Assembly: GCA_039090855.1 (NCBI GenBank)
Contig: CM077007.1
Location: 18,277,515 to 18,341,514 of the forward strand
Source: Macrothele yani
Taxonomy: Eukaryota > Arthropoda > Arachnida > Araneae > Macrothelidae
Reading direction: 5' to 3'
DNA: 64,000 nt
Numbering within the stretch: the stretch's first letter is position 1; every line of letters starts with the position of its first letter. A model generated the notes under the pieces. The model searched no databases. It was not told the DNA's origin and saw only the letters and a program-made list of their open reading frames with translations. Positions 10,564 through 25,190 of the stretch are shown piece after piece. Both the position numbers and the translations under genes were made by a program.

Positions 10564-11768
10564 GTAAGTTTCTTTTTTTAATTAAGTTAATATTAGCAAT
10601 AAATGTAGTTTGTATATGTGCGTATAGAAAATTTGCTCCAAAATATATCCTTTGAAGTTCGGTATGCTGTTCTAATTTTGAGGAGGGAACAAGTGCAGAC
10701 ATGTTGACTTCGGATCGTATCTACCACGTCGTGAAATTTACGTAAATTAGATATTCTAAATTATATTAACGTTTGCTTATATAATAATTGGTGTGCATTA
10801 AAGCATAATTTCTCGTTTGTGTACGTGAATGTTCTGAGGATACGTGGTTTTGGGTGGCATCCAATTTCAGTTTCTAATTAATTTTGCACCGGTTTTAGAT
10901 AAATATGTTCAACGTTTATTGTGAGAATACTTATTGTTGTTGAAATAGAAGATCGGTTTTATTTCTCCTTTGTTCAAATTTTAGAGTAAATTATGCTGTT
11001 TCATGCTGGTAGTACATGTGTTGAAAAATCGATAACCACGTGGTTACCGATTTTAACGCATGTTAGAAACGTGTACTGAAGGTACGATCTAGTCTTGTTT
11101 TCCTACCTTGGTTGTTTGTATGAAATAAAATAGGCTGGTATTTTGTGAATATGTGTTCAGTATATCAGCCTGCCTTAGGAGGATGTTAACATACCAGAAG
11201 TAAATACTTGAACGCTTAAAATATGTAGCTGCTAAAATGCAGTTGATTTAGTGTTCACCATTTATGATGAAAAGAGATGAATGTATCTTTAATTTCTGCC
11301 AGGGTGATCTTGGTCAAGTAATTGAGGGCATGAATCGTGTTTATGGCAGTCTCATATTTCACAGAGATGTTTCATTCACCATGTTAACATGAAGAAGAGA
11401 GGGAAATACAGAAGTTAGTACTTGACTATTTGTATTAAAAAATGGAAGATAACTGCATCATCTATTGCTCAAGTAGCTAAGGATCCTAGTTTGGCTTTAG
11501 TGAAACATAGTGTGAAACATACATTGAGATCTTTGTTCTTCGGCTTTCAGTGGGGGCAGTAACCCCAAATTAAGTATCGACACCACTTCAATGTTGCTGA
11601 ATGAATGTTTAAATGTTTTTGCATGAAATAGATGAATGTATCTTACGGCTGCTCAATTAGTGAGTGAAAAATTGTTGAGAACTTTACGCTATCTTTTTGG
11701 ATGCATTAATAAAAAAAAAGTTAGCACGGCCTGTTGCTCTGATATGTTGTGCTTGAAAGTTCTTTTTT

Positions 11769-11988
11769 GCCGCCCGGTGGCGCAGTGGTCTAAGGCGCTG
11801 GCCTCTGATCATTCGTCCGTAAGGGGTCCGGGTTCGAATCCCTGTCAGGCATGTATGTTGTGTTCTTACGGCACTGGCTCGTTCCCTTCCGTGGAACCAG
11901 TGACCCTAAATTAGGGACGGGCGACTGCTTATAGCCCATTGAGTTGCTCACAATGGTCGTTAAACCTCCAATCAAAAAAAAAAAAAAT
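11769..11988 (+). mobile_element. SINE copy in RpS27 intron 1
   Basis: Complete plus-strand copy with target duplication AAAGTTCTTTT; head, A and B boxes intact, ending in poly-A. Confidence 0.9.
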
Positions 11989-12514
11989 CAAAGTTCTTTT
12001 CTGGAAATAATTTTTGTACGATTGACAAGTCTCAATTCATTATTTAAAACTCGTGACAAAGTAGATTGGACAATATAGTTGCCAGTGGTCCATTTTAGCT
12101 GCCGTTCACATGAATCAAATGTAGTCTCAAAATCTCTTTCACCTTAAAAGCAGCTTCATATTTTTAACAAATGTTTCTTGATAAAATAGGTATTCTCCCA
12201 TTCCTTAGTCTCTTTTTATATTACACAGTGATGCTACCATTTTTCCTTTTTGAAAGTTCAAATGTCTTGACTCCTGCCACTTAGTTATACATTCAGTAAA
12301 TGTGTAGTTTAGCTTCCTAAATTATTTTGCCGGAAATGTTGAAGGATTTCGAAAACGTGAGACAGATTTTAAACTAAGCAATTTCATGGCAAATGATGAA
12401 AAAATGCCATCTTTATGATGCATTTTAAAGATTGTTAGCATAATATTTACATGTAAATATGACACCGAGCAGAAGCTGCGGCGACATAAAGCTTTGCTCC
12501 GCTGAAACGATTGT

Positions 12515-13052
12515 CTCATTCCGGTGGCCATTTTGCTGATGGAAGTGTACAACAGAAATGGGGAACATTCCTACCAGAAAAGCGTTCCATTTTGTAGTGC
12601 TACGCTACAGAAAATAGCTCATTTCTGCCTTAATTTTTAACATCAGTCTGACAATTTCTTGGTTTTTTCGCATATGATTCTTTGATGCGCAATGTATGAA
12701 ATCACTTTTTCGTGGACGGGGTGGGTGTTTTTTTTTTTTTTTTTTTTTTTAAATCCAATTTGAATGAACTGCGAACCATGCCGTCAATAAATGCAAAACA
12801 TTAACTTCTGTTGAAGTTAATGCGCTATGTACTTTAACCCTTTTCTAGCAGAAAGAAAGGCATCTGCATACTTTCTATTTTGTATCAGGGAATCATGCAT
12901 AAGATCAAAGCAATTATCACCATGTGTTTCGACAAACTGCAACAGAAATTAACTGCTTTGTCAGGTTACACTACAAATTAAAATGCTTTCCTGGCAAGAA
13001 CGTTTCCTGTTCCTCTTGAATTCTTCCGCCAGCAAAATGGCCACCGAATATA
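12515..13052. repeat. Inverted-repeat element (MITE-like)
   Basis: GGTGGCCATTTTGCTG at about 12522 reappears inverted at about 13030 (CAGCAAAATGGCCACC). The similarity continues inward for roughly 110-130 bp per arm (blocks around AGAAAAGCGTTCC and its inverted relative at about 12990). The 250-300 bp centre carries a long T run (12730-12750). No coding potential; consistent with a decayed fold-back or MITE. Confidence 0.6.
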
Positions 13053-13079
13053 AGTAAATTAAATAAAAGCAAGACACTT

Positions 13080-14130
13080 GCACAATGTCACGAGTGGTTT
13101 GATCCCATTGCTGTGTCCTCACGTGGAACACTGAGAAGCCAGTGCCATATCAAAGGAGGGCTCGTGGTTACGTCCTTGTTGCACACATTCCATTGCGTGA
13201 TGATCTCAATGGTTTCGCGGAGCACAGTAGCTCTTCCGCTATCGTAAGGTGCTAATTTCTTAACGTCTCTCCATCTGGGTACTACCCACTCAGTTGCATC
13301 ATAACTTCGTAAGTTTTCCAGGTTTGATGTCCCTTTGGTGCTCAGAAATCCAGATCTGAATTGACCTCTTTGTCATTTCTGATGTAGAACTTAAGGGAAG
13401 CGTCAGGGTAGTCTAAAGGAATAGCATAGACCCTGGCGTCAGATAAAGTAGGAGGTGATGCGCACTGGTCTGTTGAAAGGTTATCAGACAAAGTCTAGGC
13501 GTCCTCATGCCAGTATTGTAACCCATTCTTCATAGAGTATTCTTTAGGAAGTACGTTAGCCTAGGAATGTAGATAATCGAGGGGGGGGACTGCGCTATGG
13601 ATTTGGCATGAGGCTGTGCATGTGCAGTTGTTGCTACTTTTCTGACTTATTTGGTCAATTCTGAGTATTTCGTACCCCGCTAGGTCTCTAAGGCTACAGA
13701 TCTCCTCGCATGTGGCCTTGTTAGATGCGAGTTCGAAGACTCGTTTTGCTCAAAACCTGAAAAACACATATTTGCTTGCGGTCGGGCAGTATTGGGTTGT
13801 CCACGAGAGTGGGTTTGTAGTATACCTCTGTGCCAAGTGCTCCAGAGGGTAATCTTACCCGTACATCCAGAAAAGGTATCGCAGCTCCGGAATTATGTTC
13901 AGCTGTGAATTTAATGTTCAGGTGCGCAGCATTCATTCTGGCGAGAAAATCACGTACGCTGGCTTCTCCATGCTGTCAAATAAAGATAATATCACCAGCA
14001 TATCTCCCAGATTTTGGGTATCTGGGCTGACGATTGCAAGAGGCCTGAGGACTGCTTCAGCAAGAACAGTCAACATCGAGGACCCTGCTAATAATTTGAA
14101 AACTAGCCGTGTATGTATGCCGTACACGGC
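13080..14130 (-). pseudogene. Penelope-like retroelement relic (RT plus linker)
   Basis: The minus strand encodes pieces of a Penelope-like (PLE) reverse transcriptase. IPFLDVRVRLPSGALG and YYKPT (about 13800-13880) are the block after the catalytic Asp pair, preceded by YAGDIIFI where YxDD is expected (about 14000). Further downstream a linker and a possible endonuclease tail (LAPYDSGRATVLRETIEI, about 13240) can be read. Several stops and frame changes, and loss of one catalytic Asp (DD to GD), show it is dead. A 14098-14140 inverted repeat (AAAACTAGCCGTGTA and its complement) caps its upstream end. Confidence 0.7.
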
Positions 14131-14879
14131 TAGTTTTCAAAATTATTAGCAGATATTGCAGATAGTTTTTGCTTGTAGATTAAAAAAAAAATATTTACAG
14201 TAATTGAAAAGCTTACTTTAAGGCATTACCGAGATTAATATACTTCTAGTTTAACTTGAACTTTCACTTATTTTTCACATATTCCAAGGTCTTTTATTTT
14301 CACGGGTATTTCTGGCCTTTATATTTTATGAAGACTTGTTCTCAATGTATAGGAACTGTATCAAAAATTTAGTTTGCACAGAAAGAATTTAAATTTTATT
14401 GGCCAGGTTCCCCTTGCAGTTGCCACTTATTAAATTAAAATATTTTTGTTATGCATTTTGTAAGTTTACTATTTTGGAATTAAGTTGTTCAAAATGCTAT
14501 TTATAATTTTTGAAGCTTCACTAATAGAACTGTTTTTCTGCATATAAAAACTTGAATTAGTTGCTTGCTTTTATGAGGTACGTTGTCCGATATTTTGCTA
14601 TAAAGGTCTATTTTACACACATTGTTGCACATTCAATTATAATGTATATACTTATTTTGTTCTCATTGGAATCTGTAATGTTCTAATAATAAGCTATTTT
14701 ATTATTTTTTCAATTATTTTATTCTATTGTTATAGCGTTTTGCTCTTCTCCGATTTGCAGCAAGTTTTCTGTTTCAGTTGTGTACGCGGATACATTTTCT
14801 TTTTATACAACTCTGGTTACCCCCTTTGTTTTGTTTGTAAATCCTGGATCGGAAGCTGAAGAAATTTGAGTCCGTGACT

Positions 14880-15255
14880 GTCCAGTAGTTTCGAAATAAG
14901 CCTTCACAGGTTCGACTCAGCAAACCTGTTCCAGTAGGCCCGGCCAAAATCAAATATGAACTTTTTCAGGTTTCGGGCAAAGCAGGTCTTCGAACTCTCA
15001 TCTAACAAGGCGACGTGTGAGGAGGAGATCCATAGCCTTAGAGACCTAGCGACCGCAGCAGGGTACGGCATGCTCAGAATCGACCAAATAGTCGGAAAAG
15101 CAGCAACAACTGCACATGCACAGCCCGCCCGATTCATGGGTTTGGTTCACTATGTTCCTAGGCTAACGTACTTCCTAAAGAATACTCTCCAAAAAATGGA
15201 TTATAATATCGGCGTGAGAACACCCACACCTTTGTCTGATAACCTCACAACAGAC
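14880..15255 (+). pseudogene. Penelope-like fragment, same family, opposite orientation
   Basis: This segment repeats, in inverted orientation, the region around 13480-13750 of the preceding relic (compare the shared text around GCACATGCACAGCC and its complement). Together the two look like parts of a PLE inserted as an inverted pair, a common PLE arrangement. The open frame at 14956-15288 is a product of this relic and I do not regard it as a gene. Confidence 0.6.
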
Positions 15256-15256
15256 C

Positions 15257-15385
15257 AGCGATTGCAAATAGAAAATGTTACAATTTAAATATAAACATAA
15301 AACATTGTAACGGTAATATTAAAACATCATTATTACCATTACGATGTGTTTATATTTAAATTGTAACATTTTCTATTTGCAATCG
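15257..15385. repeat. Perfect 38 bp inverted repeat, long hairpin
   Basis: The arm starting GATTGCAAATAGAAAATG (15259) is repeated in perfect complement ending GCAATC at 15384, with a loop of about 50 nt whose ends also pair (GTAACGGTAAT with ATTACCATTAC). It joins the Penelope fragment to the hammerhead-like motif downstream and is probably a PLE terminal structure. Confidence 0.75.
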
Positions 15386-15392
15386 GTGTTTT

Positions 15393-15422
15393 CTGAAGAT
15401 GGATCCATTGTATATCCGAAAG
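15393..15422 (+). ncRNA. Hammerhead-ribozyme-like core
   Basis: The sequence contains CTGAAGA (fits CUGANGA), one spacer base, a stem pair GGAT...ATCC, then GAAAG. That is the order of the catalytic core of hammerhead ribozymes found in Penelope-like elements. Stems I and III are not obvious, so activity is uncertain. Its position beside a Penelope relic supports the reading. Confidence 0.4.
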
Positions 15423-16685
15423 ATTTTAAAATTTATTTACTTCTAATTTGTCGTTGTTTTCTTGACTTTTGGATATTTATCGCAAGTTTAAATCGTGCAA
15501 AGGCAACGATGCTAGTGTACTTAAGAAATAGGAAACAATACATTTGAGTGAAATTGAAAAATCCAAACTACCTCTGCACACTGCGAGAAAAACAAGTTTA
15601 TGGGTCACTGAAACAACACTTCGCAGTGTAAAAAAAGGGTAATGTCGTAATTCAAGCAACTTTGAAATCCACCGGTAGTTGCAGCTTTCTTTGCTGACAA
15701 CCGATGATGGGTCCCAGTAAGGGAACAGTCTGCAAATTGCATTTGTAACAGTAACCTAGGAAACACAGCCAGGATTATCAAGGGGCTGCATACAAACTCA
15801 AATCTGTCTTACTAAATTGACAGGCAGCATCTGCATTATGTTGTAAAGTGATAGCATGATTCATCCATACCCTTGTACACATACTTCACTTTTCTCATTA
15901 ACATGCTGTCCTCTTAACAAGATATGGTGTTTTTATTCAAGATATGGTATTTTTATTTAGAATTGGGAGTTTCGCCTTTACTGCTTTCTTTACTTTTTCT
16001 TTCTGGTATTGTTTTGGGCTAATGCTTGGCTGCTGTTGCCTGCATTATGTACAAGAGCTAATTCATACATATACTTGCATTTCTTTGCAACCCATTCCAC
16101 TGGAGTCCTAACTCCTAAGTGACATGCTCCCATAATTCTGAGTAAGTGTTCTGATCCATTTATTAGAATGGATCAGAAATTTATGCAAATTACTGAAATG
16201 GTCCCTGGTGCTTTCAACTGGTTTTGCCTGTGTGCTACGTGTTCTGTGCTTCCTACTAAGCATTATTATTAAGTTGTAAAAAATTAAGTTTAGAAGTACA
16301 TAGCTTTATTTTCAGTAGATATCCCACTGTTTTTACCTGCTGTCAGACTAATAGCATTTAATGACTTTTTTGGTTAGTCCAGGGTCTATTCTGACACTAT
16401 TATCAATAGTGCTTGTTCTAAACTTTAATATGAGTGGTATTATATTGCTGTATCTTTCTTAGTTCCAGTGATAGCTCTTGGTGTCAGCTCATTTGCATGC
16501 ACTAAAGTTTGGTTGAAACATGTCGTCGCACAGTAATAGAGTGCAGGTGTTTTTCTGTCTATGTAGTAAGTCAGATTTGAATTTGTATGCTGTCCCTTTA
16601 CAATCATGGCTGTGTTTTGCTGGTTACTTTTTTACAAGTCCATTTTGTATATATATTGTTTATATTATTAGGGTGATCTGATTTT

Positions 16686-17272
16686 TAATTTAAAAATTTT
16701 CCAGGTTTTTGTAGGCTTGTTTAATTCTGTGGTAAGATTTTTTCTTTCCACTTCAAAGTAATGTCTAGGTAATTTATCTTATTTTCCTTTTGCTCTTCTA
16801 AAGTGAATTTCAGGGATTCATCTTGGGAATTAAAACCTTCTAGAATTTTTTGAGTTTCCACTCAAATCTTAATCTATAGTGAAAAGGATGTCATCCATGT
16901 ATCTAGTATGCATGCAGAAAATAAAAGGTTTCAATAGGAAGGCCTCTTCTATTTTTATGTACATAATTATTACGTAAGTAAATGGAAGGCCTCTTCTGTT
17001 TTACTTACATAAGTAAAATAGAAGAGGCCTTCCTATTGAAATTTATTTTCTGCATGGATATCGTTTTCATCATAATCAAGATTCAAGTGGATACTCATCA
17101 AAAATTCTAGAGGGTTTTAATTCCCAAGATGAATCCCTGAAATTCACTTTAGCAGAGCAAAAGGGAAATAAGCTAAATTACCTAGACATTATTTTGAAGT
17201 GGGAAGGAAAATCTTACCACAGAATTATACAGGAAGCCTACAAAAAAACCTGGGAGAAATTTAAATTCTAAA
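16686..17272. repeat. Large palindrome, about 260 bp arms
   Basis: Arms at 16686-16955 and 17015-17272 are inverted copies (for example AATAGGAAGGCCTCTTCT and its complement), separated by about 60 bp. They are head-to-head copies of one Penelope RT segment. Confidence 0.8.
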
Positions 17273-17920
17273 TTAGAGAAGTGTAGCTTTGCAATTTAAA
17301 GAAATTGGAAAAAATGTTCTTCAGAAGCTAAGGAAAAACAAAAAGTAAGTTAAAATCAATCTTATTAGAAAATGATTATTACCCTTGAAAAGAAATTTGT
17401 GAATTACTGGAAGAAAATCCTACTAGGAACAGAACTTGCACTACAGACAAAAATTAAAAAAAAATTGAATATTTATTCAGAAGAAAAGTGACTTACTTAC
17501 CACTAGGGACTGTTTGAAAAACTAAAGAAAATCAGAAGTAAATGTAAAATTAGGTTAGCTCCATGTTTAAATAACAAAATAAAAAAAAATACTTACTATC
17601 CCTAAAAGAAAGAGAATAAAATACTTTACTCCAGAAAGGAGTCATTTATAAAATGAAATGTTCGTGTGGTTTACCGTACATAGGAGAATTAATTACCACA
17701 AAGCGGCAATAAGGAACATTTCAAATAAAACAGGATTAGACAGACACATAACAACAAACTGGCTGCAAAATGGACTGGGACTCATTACAAGTTATCAAGC
17801 ATCAATCCCACCCAATTATCCATAAATTAGAGGAATCTCTGGAAATTTCCAAGACACAAGAAAGCAACATCAACGACCCTGTGTAAGTAGTCAGAAGCAA
17901 GAACTCCTGACGATCTAGTG
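16686..17920 (+). pseudogene. Penelope-like relic with C-terminal GIY-YIG, plus a palindromic copy
   Basis: From 17015 the + strand reads through a degenerate PLE. It shows NKLNYLDIILKWEG (post-catalytic RT block) and, near 17640, GVIYKMKCSCGLPYIGE, the start of a GIY-YIG endonuclease with its Cys pair. The endonuclease follows the RT, the canonical domain order. The left part (16686-16955) is a minus-strand copy of the same RT part and still reads RYMDDILFTI, the YxDD catalytic motif. Many stops make it a fossil. No hammerhead motif was found nearby. Confidence 0.75.
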
Positions 17921-18714
17921 TATGGATTGAAAATTTGAGAGGTAATGTACCTTAATGTCCTCTATGATTCCCGTTAAGTAATTAGAGGAAGCCATTAATT
18001 ATAAGAATGATTAGATGTCCATAAATGTAAAGCTGTTCTTTTTGCACTATTAAGATTGCAGATAGACAGACCATGGAAGATGCTTGTGTAGAGTGAGTGT
18101 CCCTCCCAGCAAAATGAATGATTTTAATATAAAGCTTGCTGGGAAGTCAAAGTATGTTTACTTTGAGAAGTTGGTACTAACCCTGGAACTGCAAGAGACC
18201 AGAAATGTTTCAAACTGTTCTCTTTGTCATATCACTGTGATCAGCTATTGGCGTTGGTTTTTCACTGTAAAACTAAAGTACATTTGTGGTGTTATAATAC
18301 CAACAGTTCGTGTCAATTATGCATACCTGCCCTAAAACAAGAAGTTAATTTGTCACCACAAAGTTCCAAACTAAGCCTAAAACCAGTAAACTTATTTCTG
18401 TATGCGTGTGCACTTTTTATTGGCTGATTTCATTACTAAAAAGTTTATTTCCTACTTCTTCCTCCTTCCTTTTTTTTATTTAATATAAGGGTAATCCTGC
18501 AAAATAGTAGAATATAGTGGAATACAACAATTAAGTAGCACATGGCCCAAATTAAGTATTAGACAATTTGCCTAATGTGTTTTTTAGAATAGCAAGCCAA
18601 AAATGAAATTGACTAAATTTTGACAAATCCCTTTTGCCTTTACTTTAGACATAAATGGTAAAAGAAAAGGTTTACTCCTCAGAGCTCATTAAAATTGTTT
18701 CATAAACCTTTGGT

Positions 18715-18817
18715 GCTGTCACCTTAGTGGCGCAGTGGTCTACGTGCGGATTTCTGATTGAGATGGGCCTGGGTTTGAATTCCTGTGAGGCTTAGATTTT
18801 GTGTTTGTCTTGCAGCA

Positions 18818-18874
<57 letters not shown>

Positions 18875-18959
18875 CTGGAATCAATAGCCCTAAATTTGCG
18901 ATAGGCAACTGCTTAAAGCCCATCCTGTTCTTCACAGTGGTTGTTAAACCCCCAAACAA
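18715..18959 (+). mobile_element. SINE copy with internal CT expansion
   Basis: An old SINE copy (A box GTGGCGCAGTGG, B box GGTTTGAATTCC). The body's short CTCTCTCCC word has grown into a pure (TC)n tract at about 18822-18871, splitting the body. Tail TTGTTAAACCCCCAAA remains. Confidence 0.8.
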
Positions 18960-19676
18960 AGCTTCAAGAATCGCTGAAGGCTGGAGCCATGCAGATTTCG
19001 GCGATGCATTTGAATTACTGTTTGTCTTTAAAGGGAATTTTGTGCCTACCCTGACTGTTGCCTTTTCCTTCTCTTTTTACACATGGTGATACAATAATAT
19101 CTTTCAGTTAAATCGGCAAATGTGCTCGTTTCATGCAACACATTTTTAAATCAGGTTCTCCTTGTGGAAACGATAAAAGGACATTTGAATTTATTTCCCT
19201 CCCCCTGACGGTCATGATTTTTCTAGGATTTAAAGAAATGAGTTAAAATTTATTAGAAATCAGTTTGTTGTTTAATTAGGTTTGGGGGGAAAAAACTTTA
19301 ACTACGGCCTTGGGTGATGGATTTTTCAGACTCGGGGTTTCACAGAGAAGCTTGAAGTAAAGCCAAAATGAAAGGTATGTGAGAATTTGAAGGTGCTTTT
19401 AAAAGCATTATAATGCTTACTAGTGCTTAAAGTTAGGTTAGATTTTTCCTTGTTCAGCGAGTAATTGTTAATTGGTTTCAAAAAATGAACTTCGCTGTAC
19501 TTCAGAGTTCGTGGGAATTGCAAGTTGTCATTTGATACTGATAAGTGGTAGACAGTTTCCTGTACGATTTTGAATCATAAATTGTTTGTTTAAAATAGCT
19601 GAGTAATTTCAGCATTTAAATTATTTTTGTGCATTATTTGTATATGCAGCAACTGTGTAACTTTTAATTCTTTTAG

Positions 19677-19785
19677 CTGGCCAAAGATTTACTTCATCCC
19701 AGTCCAGAAGAGGAGAGGAGGAAGTGTAAGCTAAAGAGACTTGTTCAACATCCTAATTCCTTTTTTATGGATGTTAAGTGCCCAG
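19677..19785 (+). CDS. RpS27: RpS27 coding exon 2
   Basis: Ribosomal protein eS27, a small zinc-ribbon protein of the 40S subunit. The exon encodes [13 protein letters not shown], then a basic block, then [15 protein letters not shown], residues 3-38 of the usual 84. It ends in phase 1 (G|GTGAG). The first zinc-ribbon Cys of the CPGC pair is here; Gly is split over the intron. Sequence agreement with animal eS27 is nearly complete, and both splice sites are canonical, so this is the working gene and not a processed copy. Confidence 0.95.
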
Positions 19786-22800
<3,015 letters not shown>

Positions 22801-22923
22801 TAGTGAAACTACACATTGTCTATTTTGATATCCACTTAATTTGTTTGGCTGGAAAAAAGTGAATTTTTTTTTTAATTTTTATTTTTTGAATAACTATTTT
22901 TACTGTAGTTGTATTATTTTTAG

Positions 22924-22946
22924 AGGAAAGTTTCAGACAAAAATGA
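22924..22946 (+). CDS. RpS27: Candidate RpS27 last coding exon (doubtful)
   Basis: After a 218 bp intron ending in a T-rich tract and AG, the phase-correct reading is Glu-Glu-Ser-Phe-Arg-Gln-Lys-stop. eS27 normally ends GCSFRRK plus one or two residues, so Ser-Phe-Arg and Lys fall at the expected offsets but Gly-Cys is replaced. Using an AG two bases further on restores the Gly but shifts the rest. I see no better match to GCSFRRK before 23600. The first AATAAA downstream is at 23528, long for such an mRNA. Either this end is diverged, the assembly has an error here, or the true exon is elsewhere. Confidence 0.4.
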
Positions 22947-23380
22947 TTTCAAGATTTGTCCGGCAGAGTTTGTGGCACAGAATCACACAAAATTTAAAAA
23001 TGTCAGCACTTTTAGGCTGTCACCATTTTTGTGATTTTGTAAATAGTCCTTGGGCATGGGAAGCTTTGTTGTAGTTCTGTGTTGCAAATGAAGATGCAGT
23101 GTGCAACTTGATGACAAATACAAAATGTGGTAAAAGTGTTCTGCATGAAAGAAAATTCAGAGAAAGAGTTAAACCCTGCAAAGCAAGTAACACAAGACTG
23201 GCATTTGTGACATTTTTTTATTATTATGTATAAAGTGAGAGAAGTGCAACAAAGTTATTTCTTTACATTCAGCTTTTTCAGCAGAAAGCTTGTCCATGCA
23301 TGAAATACTGTTGCTAAGGTAAGTGTGCTTATTTTTATGTATAGTTCAGTGATTACAGCCTATAACTTTAAATTGTAACA
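22947..23380. other. Presumed 3' flank of RpS27
   Basis: AT-rich, with no gene. An acceptor-like TTTTAG followed by GCTGTCACC at about 23010-23020 echoes the start of RpS27 exon 3, but the similarity stops after about ten bases. Confidence 0.35.
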
Positions 23381-24142
23381 TCACATGTAATATATTATTT
23401 ATGTCAATCTGTTGGTTTCAGGTGATTACTGAGAGACCACTCAAAAGGTTGGCATCTCGAATAAGTCAAATATTGCACAGCATAAGGATAAAACAGTTTT
23501 ATGCTGTTTTGTTTACTGCTGTGCAAAAATAAAAACCTGTGATGACAACTAATTATTTCTTCCTTCTGGCTTATTTGATTTAAAACAGTTACAAATGTAT
23601 AAAATAAGAAACTTATTGCTAATGGAAAATTTTCTTGCTTTTCTGAAAAAAATTACTTCATCTAAAAAATTCATTTTCTCACAAAATGTGGCAAAAATCG
23701 AGAAATATTGCATGATCTGATACAAGAATATGTTTACAAATCTTGTGTCAACATGAAATCTAATATAACTGAGTGTGTGTAGTAAGAAATTTTATTGCTG
23801 GTGGTTATCGGGAGGAAATTCGACTTCTTCTAAAGAATACATATTTCCACAAGAAAATGCACAACCTGATGACAGTGCAGTTCTGTGCTGCTTTGTTGTA
23901 AACTTTGTGCAAAAGTAAAACCTGTGATAACTACTAATTATGCATCCTTCTGGCTTTTTAGATTTAACACATGGTTACAAATGCAGTAAGAAGTATACAG
24001 TCCATTATGACTAGCGTGGTTGTGTCTTAAATTTTTCCACTTCTAAAAAATGCATTATCACAATCGACGACAAACTAAAACCAGTTGAAGTTTTGTGGTT
24101 TCAGCAAACGTTTTTTGATTGGGCCAAAGTTTATTTATTGTA

Positions 24143-24147
<5 letters not shown>

Positions 24148-24186
<39 letters not shown>
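24148..24186. repeat. (TA)n microsatellite
   Basis: About 19 TA units inside an array unit. The central copies have no such tract at this point, so it expanded locally. Confidence 0.9.
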
Positions 24187-24189
<3 letters not shown>

Positions 24190-24519
24190 GTACATCATTC
24201 GTCCATGAACTGTATTTGGTCTGTAGGTGAAAAAGAGAATATGAAAATAAATGTGAGTTGTGATCATAATTAAGATTTCAGCTGAATCAGAATTAAAATA
24301 AAAAAATAAAAGCTTACAAATAATCTTTCTTCCAAGCTTGTGTGTGATGTCAGATTATACAAGTTTGTGAACAAAATACAGCATAGAAAGTTTTTTATGG
24401 AGTCAAATAAATCCAGTTATGTCATTCACTTCAGTCTGAATTGGAAATGTCCTCAAGCACAATCAGTTGCACAGGCAGTGACATGTTAACTAGTAACAAT
24501 GTGTCCACCCCCTCTAAGT

Positions 24520-25190
24520 TTTACTTCAGCACCCCTAAGTGCAGTAACTTCCCCAGGATTTCGAACACGAAGAAGGATATGTTGTTCACGATGTGTGTGG
24601 GGGGGGGGGGTCAGGAAGTTAGTGTCTGGAAATGCAACTACCTAGAAGAGCCCTGTAGTTTTAATTTTTGGAACAGAAATACACAATGCTAAGTTATCTA
24701 TCAGCCAATCAAGATTAACACGGTGCACAGACAAATGCATGAACGTGAATATACGTTTTATCACAGGAAATGGGTTCAGTAAAATATATTTAAATAGTTA
24801 AGGTTAATGGCTATAAGACTTGATATGCACCCATTTTATTTTCACTTGTTTTCAAAGTGCTTGGTTTTTTGTAAAATATCTGCTTTGCTTCTAAACTCTG
24901 AACAGTTGACGTGCTAGACAAATCATTGTTTTTTTTTCATTAGAAATGGCACTGGAGCTTTAATTGACCGTGCTGCAAAAAGAGCTGGTTGAGTTTTTGA
25001 AGTTTCTTCGCATGCTCTTTTTTTCTTACCCTGGTACTGTGCTTCATTTGGACGGTTTTGTGACATTTTGTAAATGAATGCTGTTCGGTTATATATTATC
25101 AGTTTCCACACAGGGAGGGAGGTAAACATACTATAAGGAAGAAGCAATATCAACATGTAATTGTTTTGTCCAAAACTAAAACAAATCACT
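24520..25190. other. No gene
   Basis: AT-rich spacer between an array unit and the next transposon. It contains a G10 run at 24601-24610 and nothing I can assign. Confidence 0.5.

Larger units (their letters stand above)
10564..19676 (+). other. RpS27: RpS27 intron 1 (9.1 kb), transposon-filled
   Basis: GT...AG intron (GTAAGT at 10564, TTTTAG at 19671-19676). It contains SINEs, an inverted-repeat MITE, three Penelope-like relics, long palindromes and a SINE with an expanded CT repeat, listed separately. The stretches 10564-11768, 11989-12515, 14150-14880, 15423-16685, 17921-18714 and 18960-19676 are AT-rich with nothing further that I can identify. Confidence 0.7.

Noticed and set aside
23270..23310. 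RpS27 last exon at TTTTTCAGCAGAAAG (similar to Ser-Phe-Arg-Arg-Lys codons)
   Set aside because: No AG acceptor gives the required phase; the match is 11 of 15 bases only.
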